From: an uncultured Collinsella sp.
Lineage (GTDB): Bacteria > Actinomycetota > Coriobacteriia > Coriobacteriales > Coriobacteriaceae
NCBI GenBank assembly: GCA_947002045.1
Contig: CAMQJB010000005.1
Span: 7,849-71,848, forward strand
DNA: 64,000 bases
Direction of reading: 5' to 3'
Program-made: the position numbers and the translations under genes
Notes under the pieces: model-generated
What the model was told of the DNA's origin: nothing
The model's input: the letters and a program-made list of their open reading frames with translations, nothing else
Databases searched by the model: none
Shown: one piece after another, positions 34,657 through 45,500 of the stretch
Layout of the letters: every line of letters begins with the position of its first letter
Position numbering within the stretch: position 1 is the first letter of the stretch

Positions 34657-35643
34657 ATGCCGATTAATGATCCCGAGAAGTCGGAGAATATGCGCAAGTC
34701 CATCCGCGTGTATTCCGGTTCCTCCAACCGTCCCCTCGCTCAGAAGATCGCTGAGTACCTTGGGGTCGAGCTTTCGGGCCTTACGCTAAAGCAGTTCGCC
34801 AATGGTGAGATTTACGCCCGCTACGACGAGACCGTCCGCGGCGCCGACGTCTTCCTGATTCAGTCCGTGGCCGGCGGCAACGTCAACGACATGCTCATGG
34901 AGCTGCTCATCGCCACCGACGCTGCCAAGCGCGCATCCGCCCGCTCCATCACCGCCGTCATCACCCACTACGGCTATGCCCGCCAGGACCGCAAGGCCGG
35001 CCCGCGCGAGCCCATCACCGCCCGCCTCGTCGCCAACCTGCTCGAGCGCGCCGGCGTCAACCGCATCATCACCCTCGACCTGCACCAGGGTCAGATCCAG
35101 GGCTTCTTCGATATCCCGGTCAACCACCTGTCCGCGCTGCCGCTGTTTGGCCAGTACTACAACGACATGCACTTCGACACCGACAACCTGGTTGTCGTCT
35201 CCCCCGACGTGGGTCGCGCCAAGGCCGCCAAGAAGCTGTCCGACATGCTCGGCTGCGACCTGGCCATCGCCCACAAGGGCCGTCCGCGCCACAACGCCGC
35301 CGAGGTCATGGGCATCATCGGTGACATCAAGGGCAAGACCTGCATCATCAACGACGACATGATCGACACCGCTGGCACCCTGTGCGCCAACGTCAAGGAG
35401 CTCAAGGCTATGGGCGCTGGCGACATCTACGTCTGCGCCACCCACGGTATCTTCTCCGGTCCGGCCATCGAGCGCCTGAACGACGCCCCGATCGTCGAGT
35501 GCGTCGTCACCGACGCCATCCCCGTCGAGGTCGGCGGCAAGATTAAGACCATCTCGGTCGCCGAGGAGTTCGCTCAGGCCATCTCCGCCGTTTACCACGA
35601 GGAGCCCGTCTCCACGCTCGTCGGCGGCGACTTCGCGCTGTAA
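34657..35643 (+). CDS. prs: Ribose-phosphate pyrophosphokinase (PRPP synthase)
   Basis: The 328-residue enzyme makes PRPP for purine, pyrimidine, histidine and NAD synthesis. Class I motifs are present: KQFANGEIYARYDETVRG, QSVAGGNVNDMLMELL, HYGYARQDRK, the TLDLHQGQIQGFFDIP metal/ATP site, DVGRAKAAKK and the PRPP loop INDDMIDTAGTLC. AGGAGAAGG precedes the ATG. The gene is flanked by terminators and seems to be transcribed alone; a TACAAT box at 34605-34610 may be its -10 site. The purine genes of the same window use its product. Confidence 0.96.
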   Translation: MPINDPEKSENMRKSIRVYSGSSNRPLAQKIAEYLGVELSGLTLKQFANGEIYARYDETVRGADVFLIQSVAGGNVNDMLMELLIATDAAKRASARSITAVITHYGYARQDRKAGPREPITARLVANLLERAGVNRIITLDLHQGQIQGFFDIPVNHLSALPLFGQYYNDMHFDTDNLVVVSPDVGRAKAAKKLSDMLGCDLAIAHKGRPRHNAAEVMGIIGDIKGKTCIINDDMIDTAGTLCANVKELKAMGAGDIYVCATHGIFSGPAIERLNDAPIVECVVTDAIPVEVGGKIKTISVAEEFAQAISAVYHEEPVSTLVGGDFAL

Positions 35644-35680
35644 TCGCATCGTCCTTGCAACCCGGCGCATCGCCGTCGGA

Positions 35681-35742
35681 ACAGAAGAAACCCCCGCGCT
35701 CCCCCTTGCTTCGCAAAGGTCGCGCGGGGGTTTCTTCTGTTT
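35681..35742 (+). terminator. Strong hairpin terminator after prs
   Basis: An 18-bp perfect stem (35681-35698 with 35723-35740) made of ACAGAAGAAACCCCCGCG and its inverse. The right arm contains TTTCTTCTGTTTC, and the A-rich left arm would give the same on the minus strand, so it may work in both directions. Confidence 0.85.
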
Positions 35743-35867
35743 CGGCGGCTCGCTCTGCCGCGGCCGTGCTTTTGTCTGGTGGGATTTCGCTGAAACGAAG
35801 TCTCGCCTTCGGCGGGCGTGGTAGCCTTTGTCGTTGATTGAACTATTTGTGTAACGAAGGGACAAAT

Positions 35868-36497
35868 ATGGCAGCTGCACAGCCGCTTAAGATTCGCATG
35901 GTTGCCGGACTTGGCAACCCTGGCGATGAGTATGCCGAGACCCGCCACAACGCCGGCTTTAAGGCAATCGACGAGCTGGCCCGTCAGGCCGGCGTCACGT
36001 ACTGGAAAAACCAGGCCGGTGCCGAGGTCGCGCTCATCAACATCAACGACCCCGAGGAAGAGGGCGGCAAGCGCCAGATTGTGCTGGTCAAGCCACAGTC
36101 GTACATGAATACCTCGGGCGGTCCCATCTCCAAGCTCTGCCGCGAGTACAAGATCAAGGCCGAGGAGCTGCTCGTAATCCACGACGAGCTCGACATTCCC
36201 GCCGGCGACGTACGCGTTAAGGTGGGCGGCGGCCATGCTGGCCACAACGGCCTGCGTTCCATCATCGACAAGATGGGCAGCCGCGACTTCAGCCGCATCC
36301 GCACCGGCATCGGCAACCCTCCCGGCAAGATGGCTGTCGCCGACTACGTGCTCAAGCAGCTGCGCGCCCGCGAGGCCGAGGACTTCCAGGACACCTGCGC
36401 CCGCGCCGCAGACGCCGCCGGCCTGGCGATCGTGCACGGCGTAATCTACGCCCGCGATCACGTCAACGGCGCCGCTTCCGCCAACGGCAAGCACTAA
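35868..36497 (+). CDS. pth: Peptidyl-tRNA hydrolase
   Basis: The 209-residue enzyme recycles peptidyl-tRNA released from ribosomes. Motifs are VAGLGNPGDEYAETRHNAGF with the catalytic His, KPQSYMNTSGG, VIHDELDIPAGDVRVK with the catalytic Asp, and GGGHAGHNGLRSI. There is a moderate insert (INDPEEEGGKRQ) near residue 55 and a C-terminal extension. The ATG at 35868 has GAAGGGA five bases upstream; an in-frame ATG at 35838 lacks one. Confidence 0.95.
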   Translation: MAAAQPLKIRMVAGLGNPGDEYAETRHNAGFKAIDELARQAGVTYWKNQAGAEVALININDPEEEGGKRQIVLVKPQSYMNTSGGPISKLCREYKIKAEELLVIHDELDIPAGDVRVKVGGGHAGHNGLRSIIDKMGSRDFSRIRTGIGNPPGKMAVADYVLKQLRAREAEDFQDTCARAADAAGLAIVHGVIYARDHVNGAASANGKH

Positions 36498-36500
36498 AGC

Positions 36501-36696
36501 CTACCATTTAGGGACAGGCTTATTTTGGCAGCTTTTATCTGCGGAAACACCTCAGTTGCGGCATCGCAATCAACCGCGCGCCGACTTACACACATAGCGC
36601 CCCAAAGGGGGCCGGCCTCATCACAACCCGAGGCCGGCCCCCTTTGCCGTTTTACCCGATAAAACTGACCAAAATAAACCTGCCCCTATTTGGTAG
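36501..36696. repeat. Long-range inverted repeat pair flanking a terminator
   Basis: A ~31-base arm at 36501-36531 (CTACCATTTAGGGACAGGCT onwards) is matched with about five differences by the inverse of 36665-36696. The 133 bases between hold the terminator at 36604. The same arm sequence recurs at 58476. It belongs to the GGGACAGG-core palindrome family. Confidence 0.75.
36604..36652 (+). terminator. Strong terminator after pth
   Basis: A 16-bp perfect stem AAAGGGGGCCGGCCTC / GAGGCCGGCCCCCTTT with a 10-base loop, followed by GCCGTTTT. It lies 106 bases beyond the pth stop. Confidence 0.85.
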
Positions 36697-36760
36697 GCCA
36701 AAGTGGATAAACCCTGCTCCCAACCGCCGAAGATACACGTAAGCGACATGTCCATGAGGG

Positions 36761-36766
36761 TATAAT
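36761..36766 (+). promoter_or_regulatory. Possible -10 box of nfnAB
   Basis: A perfect TATAAT lies 105 bases before nfnA. No clear -35 box is seen at 16-18 bases upstream. Confidence 0.45.
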
Positions 36767-36871
36767 TTGCACCGTATGTCTGCACAACGCCTGTGCGCGT
36801 ACGGTTTTATTCGGGCTACCGTCCATTTCCGTGGAGGCACGGTTCGGTCGCCCTAACAAGAGAGGGGTTCT

Positions 36872-37711
36872 ATGTATAAGATCCTGGAGAAGACGCAGTT
36901 CTCGGAGAAGGTGTTCAAGTTCCGCATCGAGGCGCCCGCAATCGCCAAGCATGCGCACGCTGGACAGTTCCTCATGGTTCGCGCCAATGAGACGGGCGAG
37001 CGTGTCCCGTTTACCCTGGCCGGCTGGAACGGTGACGAGGGCTGGGTCGAGTTCATCTTCATGGTGATCGGCAAGACCACCGAGATGCTTTCCACCTACG
37101 AGGCCGGCGAGTCGCTGCGCGACGTCGTGGGCCCGCTGGGCGTTCCCACCGAGATGGCTGAGGGCCCCTGCGCCGTCATTGGCGGCGGCGTCGGCCTGGC
37201 AATTGCCTTCCCGGTCGCCAAGCACCTGGTCGAGACCGGCCACGAGGTGCACGCCATCATGGGCGCCCGCACCAAGGACCTCCTGCTCATGGAGGACCAG
37301 TTCCGCGAACTCCTCGACGAGGACCACATCCACATCACCACTGACGACGGTTCCTACGGCGAGCAGGGCGTTGTCACCGCTCCGCTGGAGCGCCTGCTGC
37401 AGGACAAGGCCGTGAGCCAGGTCTTCTGCGTCGGCCCCGTTCCGATGATGAAGTTCTCGACCCTCACCGCCCAGAAGTACGACACCCCCATCACCGCGTC
37501 GCTCAACCCCATCATGGTTGACGGCACCGGTATGTGCGGCTGCTGCCGCGTCGAGGTGGGCGGCGTGACCAAGTTCGCTTGCGTCGACGGCCCCGACTTC
37601 GATGCCACCCTGGTCGACTGGGATGACCTTCGTGCCCGCCAGGCCGCTTACCGTTCCGAAGAGGGCGAGTCCCTCAAGGCCTATGAGGAAAAGAGCTGCG
37701 CATGCCACTAG
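36872..37711 (+). CDS. nfnA: NfnA: NADH-dependent reduced ferredoxin:NADP oxidoreductase, small subunit
   Basis: The 279-residue subunit carries FAD and a [2Fe-2S] cluster and resembles dihydroorotate dehydrogenase electron-transfer subunit and SudB. An N-terminal beta-barrel binds FAD (RVPFTLAGW), the Rossmann part shows VIGGGVGLAIAFP, and the cluster site is near residue 222: MCGCCRVEVGG with a further cysteine in FACVDGPDF. With NfnB it forms the electron-bifurcating transhydrogenase that couples NADH and reduced ferredoxin to NADP reduction. The ATG has GAGAGGGG upstream. The 3' end overlaps nfnB by 10 bases. Confidence 0.92.
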   Translation: MYKILEKTQFSEKVFKFRIEAPAIAKHAHAGQFLMVRANETGERVPFTLAGWNGDEGWVEFIFMVIGKTTEMLSTYEAGESLRDVVGPLGVPTEMAEGPCAVIGGGVGLAIAFPVAKHLVETGHEVHAIMGARTKDLLLMEDQFRELLDEDHIHITTDDGSYGEQGVVTAPLERLLQDKAVSQVFCVGPVPMMKFSTLTAQKYDTPITASLNPIMVDGTGMCGCCRVEVGGVTKFACVDGPDFDATLVDWDDLRARQAAYRSEEGESLKAYEEKSCACH

Positions 37712-39111
37712 TTAACGGTCGTTTCGTTGCCGATATGAAGTCGCCCCGCACCCCCGATAACGAGGAGCCGGCTGCCGAGCGCGCCTGCGACTTCCGCCCC
37801 GTCGACAAGGGCTTCACCGAGGAGATGGCGCTGGCCGAGGCCGAGCGCTGCCTCAACTGCAAGAAGCCGTTCTGTGTTGAGGGCTGCCCCGTCAACATCA
37901 ACATCCCCCGCTTTATCGAACAGATCCGCGAGAAGGACTTCGGCGGCGCTCTCGATACCATCCGCGAGGACTCCATGCTTCCCGCCATCTGCGGCCGCGT
38001 CTGCCCGCAGGAGAACCAGTGCGAGGGCAAGTGCATCCGTGGCAAGAAGTCCGAGCCCGTGGCCATCGGCCAGCTCGAGCGCTTCCTGGGTGACCGCCCC
38101 GAGCTCGCCTCCACGCCCAAGATGGCCCCCAAGAACGGCAAGAAGGTTGCCGTCGTCGGCTCCGGCCCGTCCGGCATCACCTGCGCCGGCGAGCTCGCCC
38201 GCAACGGCTTTGACGTCACCGTCTTCGAGGCATTCTTCACCGGCGGCGGCGTGCTGGTCTACGGCATCCCCGAGTTCCGTCTGCCCAAGGCGGTCGTCAA
38301 GCGCGAGATCGACGGCCTGGAGGACATGGGCGTCAAGTTTGAGTACAACTCCGTCGTGGGCAACATGGCCACGGCCGAGGAGCTGTTCGAGCAGGGCTTC
38401 GACGCCATCTACGTGGCGACCGGCGCTGGCCTGCCCAAGTTCCTCAACGTCCCCGGCGAGAACCTGCCCAACGTCTTCTTCGCGAACGAGTACCTCACCC
38501 GCGTGAACCTGATGAAGGCCAACAAGTTCCCCGAGTACGACACCCCCACCAAGCACGGCAAGAACGTCGTCGTCTTTGGTGGCGGCAACGTGGCTATGGA
38601 CGCCGTCCGTACCGCCAAGCGTCTGGGCGCCGAGCACGCCATCATCGCCTACCGTCGTACCGAGGACGAGATGCCCTGCCGTCGCGCCGAGCTGCACCAT
38701 GCCAAGGCCGAGGGCGTCGAGGTTCTGCCGCTCGTCTCCCCGCTCGAGTTTGTCGCTGGCGAGGACGGCTCCGTGTGCGCCGTCAAGGTCCAGAAGATGG
38801 AGCTCGGCGAGCCCGACGAGTCCGGTCGTCGTCGCCCGGTGCCCATCGAGGGCGCCATCGAGGAGATTCCCTGCGACGTCGCGATCTCGGCTATCGGCAC
38901 CAACGCCAACCCCTTCGCAAAGAAGATCGGCGGCAAGATGGAGCTCAACAAGTGGGGCTACATCGTCGCTGACGAGGAGACCGGCCAGACCACCGATCCC
39001 CGCATCTGGGCCGGCGGCGACATCGTCACCGGTGCCGCTACGGTCATTCTGGCGATGGGCGCCGGCAAGAAGGCCGCCGCTTCCATCACCAAGAGCCTGC
39101 TGGGCGAGTAA
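37702..39111 (+). CDS. nfnB: NfnB: NADH-dependent reduced ferredoxin:NADP oxidoreductase, large subunit (GltD-like)
   Basis: The 469-residue subunit resembles the small subunit of glutamate synthase. An N-terminal Fer4-type domain gives two [4Fe-4S] clusters (CLNCKKPFCVEGCPV near residue 50; CGRVCPQENQCEGKC near residue 98). It is followed by an FAD fold (VVGSGPSGITCAGEL), an NADP fold (VFGGGNVAMDAVRTAKRLGA) and a final FAD motif WAGGDIVTGAATVILAMGAGK. Pairing with nfnA, rather than with gltA, identifies it as Nfn and not glutamate synthase. The product provides NADPH to a metabolism that also has the Ech hydrogenase for ferredoxin. A terminator follows. Confidence 0.92.
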   Translation: MPLVNGRFVADMKSPRTPDNEEPAAERACDFRPVDKGFTEEMALAEAERCLNCKKPFCVEGCPVNINIPRFIEQIREKDFGGALDTIREDSMLPAICGRVCPQENQCEGKCIRGKKSEPVAIGQLERFLGDRPELASTPKMAPKNGKKVAVVGSGPSGITCAGELARNGFDVTVFEAFFTGGGVLVYGIPEFRLPKAVVKREIDGLEDMGVKFEYNSVVGNMATAEELFEQGFDAIYVATGAGLPKFLNVPGENLPNVFFANEYLTRVNLMKANKFPEYDTPTKHGKNVVVFGGGNVAMDAVRTAKRLGAEHAIIAYRRTEDEMPCRRAELHHAKAEGVEVLPLVSPLEFVAGEDGSVCAVKVQKMELGEPDESGRRRPVPIEGAIEEIPCDVAISAIGTNANPFAKKIGGKMELNKWGYIVADEETGQTTDPRIWAGGDIVTGAATVILAMGAGKKAAASITKSLLGE

Positions 39112-39139
39112 TCACCCACAGCGCTAGCCATCAAACGGC

Positions 39140-39177
39140 AAAGTCCCCGTCGAGCACACGCCCGGCGGGGACTTTTT
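39140..39177 (+). terminator. Rho-independent terminator after nfnB
   Basis: AAAGTCCCCGTCG and CGGCGGGGACTTTTT form a long stem with a 10-base loop and a T run, 28 bases after the nfnB stop. Confidence 0.9.
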
Positions 39178-39190
39178 CTATGCCGGCCGC

Positions 39191-39233
39191 CCAAACCACC
39201 ACAAAGGGGACAGGCACCTTTGTGGTGGTTTGG
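39191..39233. repeat. Palindromic element, GGACAGGCA loop
   Basis: Perfect 17-bp arms CCAAACCACCACAAAGG (39191-39207) and the inverse (39217-39233) around the 9-base loop GGACAGGCA. Near-identical elements are at 46195 and, reversed, at 50046. Confidence 0.9.
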
Positions 39234-39252
39234 GGCCTGGTCGGTCGTTTTG

Positions 39253-39468
39253 TCTCAATCTGTAACACCTGGAGCCCGTTGAGCCTTGTAGTTGTTACAG
39301 ATCGAGATCTTGCGCCAGCCGCCTCCGCTTTGCCTCAATCTGTAACAGTTAGAGACCAAATTCCCCGCTACGTGTTACAGATCGAGACATTAGATTGGCG
39401 GCCGAGCAGTTCATCTCAATCTGTAACATCTAGAGCCGTTTTGGGCAGCTTGGTGTTACAGATTGAGA
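39253..39468. repeat. Three-unit array of 55-bp palindromes, 80-81-bp period
   Basis: Units at 39253-39307, 39333-39387 and 39414-39468 have the same TCTCAATCTGTAACA / TGTTACAGATTGAGA arms, 25-base loops and 25-base linkers as the array at 23486. The array ends 37 bases before the stop of the large surface-protein gene and follows the palindrome at 39191. No gene is seen in 39112-39505. Confidence 0.95.
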
Positions 39469-39505
39469 TCTTGCAAAAGCCGAGAATGGGCGTTGTCGCC
39501 AAAAC

Positions 39506-42500
39506 CTAACGCTTGCGACGCTTGGTCGCGGCGATGCCGGCCGCGGCAACGGTTGCGCCGGCGATGCCCAAGGCGGCGACCGTCATCGCGGTGGAGTCAC
39601 CCGTGCTGGCGAGCTCCGTGCCGCCGGACTTCTTGCCGTTCTTGCCCTTACCCTTGGACTTGTTCGTCGTCACCGTGGTCGTCGTCGAAGTCGAACCGCC
39701 CGCAGGTACCCCGGTGCCGCCAGAGCCATCCGCACCGCCGCCCTGCTCGCCGTCGCCAGGCGTCGGGTCCGGATCGGGCGTCGGCTCAGGCACCGCCTCA
39801 TCGGTCACCGTAATCGTAATGTTCAGACGCTCGGAATACTCGCTGTACGACATGCCAGGGCGCTGTGCCGCAATGCGCACATACATGTTGCTATCGAGCG
39901 CAATGGGCTCGGTGTACTTTACACGGCCTTCGTCACGGCAGGGGCAGGTGTCGTTGGTGGTGTACCAAATCGTCGCGCCATCCTCGGCAGAAAGCTCCAG
40001 CTTCGTGCCCTTGGGCACCGTAATGTAGTTCTCCTTGGGCGACCATGCACCAAACGTCGTCGCACCAAACGTCGCCACCGGTCGCGCCGGTCGCACTGCC
40101 TCGGCAGACACGCGAACGTCGACCTGCTTGGACAGCGCCGTGCCGCCCACCGCCGCCGTCAACGTCGTCAAACCGGGCAGAGCACCATGCAGCACAAACG
40201 TCGCCGCACCGTCCTCGCCCGTCACGGCCTGGGTGGCATCGACAGAGCAGATAGCCGAGGACTCCAGCCCAACACTAACCTTGGCGCCCGCAAACGGCTT
40301 GCCCGCCTTATCGGTCACGTGCGCCACCAGCTCAAAGTCACTGCCATCAAGCATGGTCACGGCCTGCTCCACGTTGAGTTTGAGCTTGTCGGCACGAACG
40401 CCCACGACAAGCTCGCCACTTGCCCAGCGCGCCATGGCCGTGCCGGCGTAGTTGCGAGCACCGTCGAGCTCAAACGCCACCGTCGAGCCCGCCTCACGCG
40501 CATCGGCATAGCGAATACGCAGCACGCGCGATAGCGGCTTGCCATTGGGATCGTCCTGTTTGTCGAGCCACGTATACGTCACGTCGCCTAAGCCCTGCGC
40601 GCACAATGCGACCAGGGCATCGTCGCTCGCATCCATATACTGCGCAAACTCAACCTCGATGCAATCGGTATAGGCATGGGCCGAGGCCACCTCGGGCGCC
40701 GCCGTCGACACCAAGCCAATGTTCACCTCAGTCTGAATCGGCGGCACGCGCAGCCAAGCCGAACGCGCCTCCTCATACCCGTCCTTGGTCACGCGCACCT
40801 GATACCAGCCGGTCGGCGTATTCCAGTTGTACGCACCGTCCGCACCCGTTGCAAGCGGATTGTCCTGCTCATACTCCTCGGCATCCCAACGCACCGCATT
40901 GGTACCGGCCGCATCGTCGGCGCTCCACAGCTCAACCGTCGCGCCTTCAACCGTATTGGACAGCAGGCCCTCGTACACCACGCCCGCAGGGTCGGGTGCA
41001 GCCTTGGCAGCCACATTGCGATAACGCGCCTCAAAAATCGACTGCATCTTCTCGTCCGAGATCAAGCCGTCCTTGTTGGCCTTGTAGACCTCGGCATCGG
41101 TCAGCTCGCCCCAGTTGACCGTAATACGATTCTGGCACGCGCGCTCCACCTGCTCGCAGGCAACATCATAGGCGCATTCGGCATTGGTCAGCTTAATCGC
41201 GCGCTCCGAACCTACGCTGGTCGAAGCCGCGTCATAGGCAGCGCCCACCACGGTACCCGCCGAACCGGCCGTCAGCACGCCGGCGATTGTCATAATGGAG
41301 CCCACTGCCACATCGGTGCTGTCGTGGCAGAGCTGGCGATACAGCAGATCCTCAAACGCACGCGCCTTCTCCATGGCGTCGCGCAGCGCGTAAATGCACT
41401 TCCAGTCGTCCTCGGTCTTCTCGGGCTTGGCAAGCAAGCGCGTATGCTGAAGCTCATAGCCCTCGCGCTCGCCCTTCACCTTCTGCATACGGACGTTCAC
41501 GTTCTCCCAGTTCTTGCTGGCATCGTTCACGCCGTAAATGCCGGTAAAGATGCCGATGCCCTGGGTCGCCGCGGGAAACGCCTGGCCGGCCGCCTTCCAC
41601 GCATCGGTCTTAAAGACCTGTCCGAACATCTCGCACTCGATCTTATAGCTCTTGAGCGAACGGATCGTGCGGATGAGCTTCATATGGGCGCTCACGTCGC
41701 CGTTGCGCTTCCAGGCCATGAGCCATCCGCGCACCTTGGAGTTGTTGAGGCTATGGACCACATTCCAGTTGTCGTACAGGTCGTCCAGAATGTCGCACTG
41801 CATGGCGATCGAGTTAAACAGAAGCGCCTGGTTCTTGTTGTTATTGGAGTTCTCGATAAATTCCGACTCGATATAGGCCGTCTGCTCGCCATCGGGCGCG
41901 GCGACCTTAAAGCCCTTGACGGTATCGTCGTCAGCCGCCTTGTAGCTCAATGAGCTGCCGAGCGCCTGGCCCAAATCGTTAAACCCGCTCGTCGACTGGC
42001 CGTTGTACTCGCTGGCCTTAATGCCCGCACACTTGTTGAGCGCCGCAGCAGTTGCGTCATTCCAGCTTCCGTATTGGTTGAGCCGGCCGATACCCATCGA
42101 CTGGCCCACCAGATCCTCGGCCTGCTGGGCAATAAACTCCGCTCGCGATGCATGGTCGACGAGCTCCTTGATGGCGGCCGCATCCGCAGCGTTCGCTCCC
42201 TGGGCCGCCGCGAGTTCCTGATACCAATCCTCGCTGGTGCCGTAAGCATCCTCAAAGATCATCTTGTCCACATTGACGCCATAGCTGTCGCCCTGCTGGG
42301 TCAGCAGCGCCGACGACCCGCCGACCGCGGCCTTGAGCTCAGCCGCAAACTGCGCGGCCTCGTCGTTGCCAGCACCATCACCCTCGCCGTCGCTGGCGGC
42401 AGGGGCGCGACGAGCCTTACGCGCAGCTCCACCTTGGGCTTCATCCTCTTTACCGTCCTTGTCCTCTTCGGCAAACGCATCGGCGACCATCTGGTCAATC

Positions 42501-45500
42501 GCGTCGTTAAAGGCCTCGTCGACATCATTAAACGAGTTATCCATCATATACTCGTGCCACTGCTGCACGGCATTCGAGAACTCCTGCTGGCGCTCCTCGG
42601 CCGCGGCGGAATGCTTTTTGGCCGAAGCTTTGGCGTCAAAACTCAGCATGATCATAAGCTGGGCATTGGAGATGCGGTAGGTCTGCGGCATAAAGATTTG
42701 CTCAAAGTTGCCGCAGTTCACATAGGTCGAGTCATTCGCCTTGTTAAACTCATTAAGCAGCTTAAGGTAACCCTCGTCCACATACTCCGCCGCATAGCGC
42801 ACGCGGGTGCCCTCGCGCGACTTTTGAGTCAGAGGAATCGTCACCGTCTTGCCATCCACGCAGTCCACGTACAGGTCGAGCGTGTCGGCGGCCTCTTCGT
42901 TTCCCACCTCGAGCGTGATGTCAAAGGTCCAGTAGGCATTCTTCTTTTGTGGCAGATGATGGAAGGTCCACAGGCCCTTGCCGGTGTCCTTGCCGTCCTT
43001 GACCAGGTTTTGCGTACCGCCACGATACGTCACATCAAAGTTCCAGACCGAAGCACGCGGAACATAGCGCACATAATTGCGAGCCGTCACCTCTGCGGCA
43101 GCGGCGGCGACATCGGTCGAGCCCACGCGCGCTTCGAGCGTCACACGCTCGGCGGCAAGCGTATCCTGCGGCAGTTCGTATTCAATCTTGGCACGGCCGA
43201 GTTTATTGGTCTTGCCGGTGTACTTTGCAGCCGACGAGCCCGTCCCCACGGTGAGCTGCACGCTCTTGCCCGGCGCTGCATAAACGTAGGCCACATTGCC
43301 CAGCAGGCTGTGAACGTCGGTGTTGTCGACCTCGATGCGCGATCCGCTAACCTCAAGCGTCGTGCTTCCCAGCGGCAATGTCACCTCGCCCAGCGTAATA
43401 AGCGGCGAGACGGCATAGATGCCCGCGGCCTTAGGCTTAAAGCGCACAAACACATCGGCGCCCGCACTCTTTTTCATATCGAGAACGAGGTTGTCGCCCT
43501 CCCAAGTTGTGCCAGCCCACATGGCATCGGAGCTGGCGCCGGCTTCGCGAGCGCCTGCGGACACATCCTCGACGGCATCCTTGGCCAGCGGAATCTCAAT
43601 CTTGGCAGCCTGGCTGTCCTTGAGCTCGTAATGAATGCGCAGCTCGGTCTCCACGCCAACGACCGCGGACGAATCAGCGATAACCGAGCCCGCCGTCAGC
43701 CCGCGCTCGGCACGATACGTCTCCACGTCAAACGTGGGAACGTCGAGCGTCACGTCGAGCTGTTTGCCGTCCTCGATCTTCACCTGCTTTTGCGCGATAT
43801 GCTTACCCACGGTCAGCCCTAGGCGGCTAAACGTGGAATAGCTCGTTGCTTGGATGTCGTAGCTCGTCTTGTTAAAGGCGACGATGGTGTACGAACCGGC
43901 CTTAAGGCGCGGCGTCTCGGCCTTCATGATAGGCGTGGTGCCATCGTCTTCGTAACCCATCAAATAGGTGACACCGTCGGCAACTAGCTTGCCGTCGGAC
44001 GTACGGAACACCAGCACGCGGTTAGCGCCCTGGTAGTCGCCCTTGGTCGCGACCGTCGCCGTGCCCCAGGGCTTCAAGTCGATATCGACCTTGCCGGCCG
44101 AGGGCTTCACCGTCGCCGTCGCCCCACCCAGCTTGAGGCTGTCTTTGGGCTCGAGCGTTATCTCCAGATCCTGGTCCGCGTCGGCAATGGCCTGCGACAC
44201 CACGAGCGCTGTGCCCTGGATACGGAAGTCGTTTTCCTTGTCACCCTTGGCAGGCTTAAGCGTCTTGCCGCCGCTCTTCACCGTCAGATCGATGCTATCG
44301 AGACTATCGAGCTCGATGCGTTCGGTCTTATCCTGGCCCACAATCGGTTCAAGATAGCCCACGTTGAGCTCAATCGCGCGCGAGGCCGGAATCTTGGTAA
44401 AGTCCTCCGCCTTAATCTCTCCGATATTCCATGTGCCCGTCATCTGGTCGCCCGGGCGAGCGAGCACCATGTCATAGTAACCGCTGAGCGAAATGCGCAG
44501 CGTTGCTGCCGTCTTGGAGAGAGCGTCCGCTGTAAAGCTGCCGTCATCGCCAACCGCCAGCGGCGTGGACTGCCCCGCCTGCACGAGCACGGCCGCCGCG
44601 CCCTGGGGAAGTTTGCCCGTCACCTGGGCCGCCTCGCCCATCCACTCAAACGTGTAGGCAGGCTTCGAGGAATCGACGGAGTCCTTGCGATCGGCCACGG
44701 CATCGGCAAGCTTTTTGACCATCGAGGGGTTGCCAGCCGAATCGGTCGCATAGGCATAGATGGTCTGGCCTTCACTAAAGGGAATCGCATACGTTACGCC
44801 ATCGATTGTCACGCGCTCATTATAGTCGCCCGGATAGCCCGCCTCACCAAACTGAAGATCGGGGTTCATCACGCGCAGGGCAACGGCATTATGGTTCGTC
44901 TCGTTTCCGTATCTCGTGTTCTCAAAAGCTCCCCACTCTATCATTTCCACGCTTTTGGGTAGCACAATCTCTTTGCCGGCAACCGCAGGATCAAGAGAGG
45001 CGAACGCGAGCGCCCCGATATATTTAACGCCGTCGCCGATCGTCACCGACGACACATGCGAGCACCCGTCAAAGGCATTGCGCTCAATCCGCTCCACCGT
45101 GCCCGGCACATTGATCTGCGTAAAGGTGAGCACTGTTGTGTCCGAGACATAGAACTGTGGCACGCCGCAATAGGCGAATGCAAGATAGTCGATAGTTTTG
45201 ACCGAAGTCGGCAGCGTTGCCACCACCTTGTCGTCAAGTTGTTCACATTCCTTAAAGGCCTGCTCGGGAATCGTGGTAAAGGCCGCGTTGTTGGGCCAGG
45301 TTACCGTTTGGAGCGTCTTGCTTTTGTAGAATGCATAGCTCTTGAGCTCCTCGACCGAATCGGGCAGTGCGATCTCTTTGATGCTGCTGCCGCCCAAGCC
45401 TCCAACCGAGCGGACATGCGAATTAGGGGCGAAGGTGATCGATGTGAGCGCAGCGCTTCCCATACCCGTAAGGCTTACGACATTTTTGTCGTCGATGGTC

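Noticed and set aside
37702..39111. Glutamate synthase small subunit
   Set aside because: It overlaps nfnA and no gltA large subunit is near, so NfnB is the better call.
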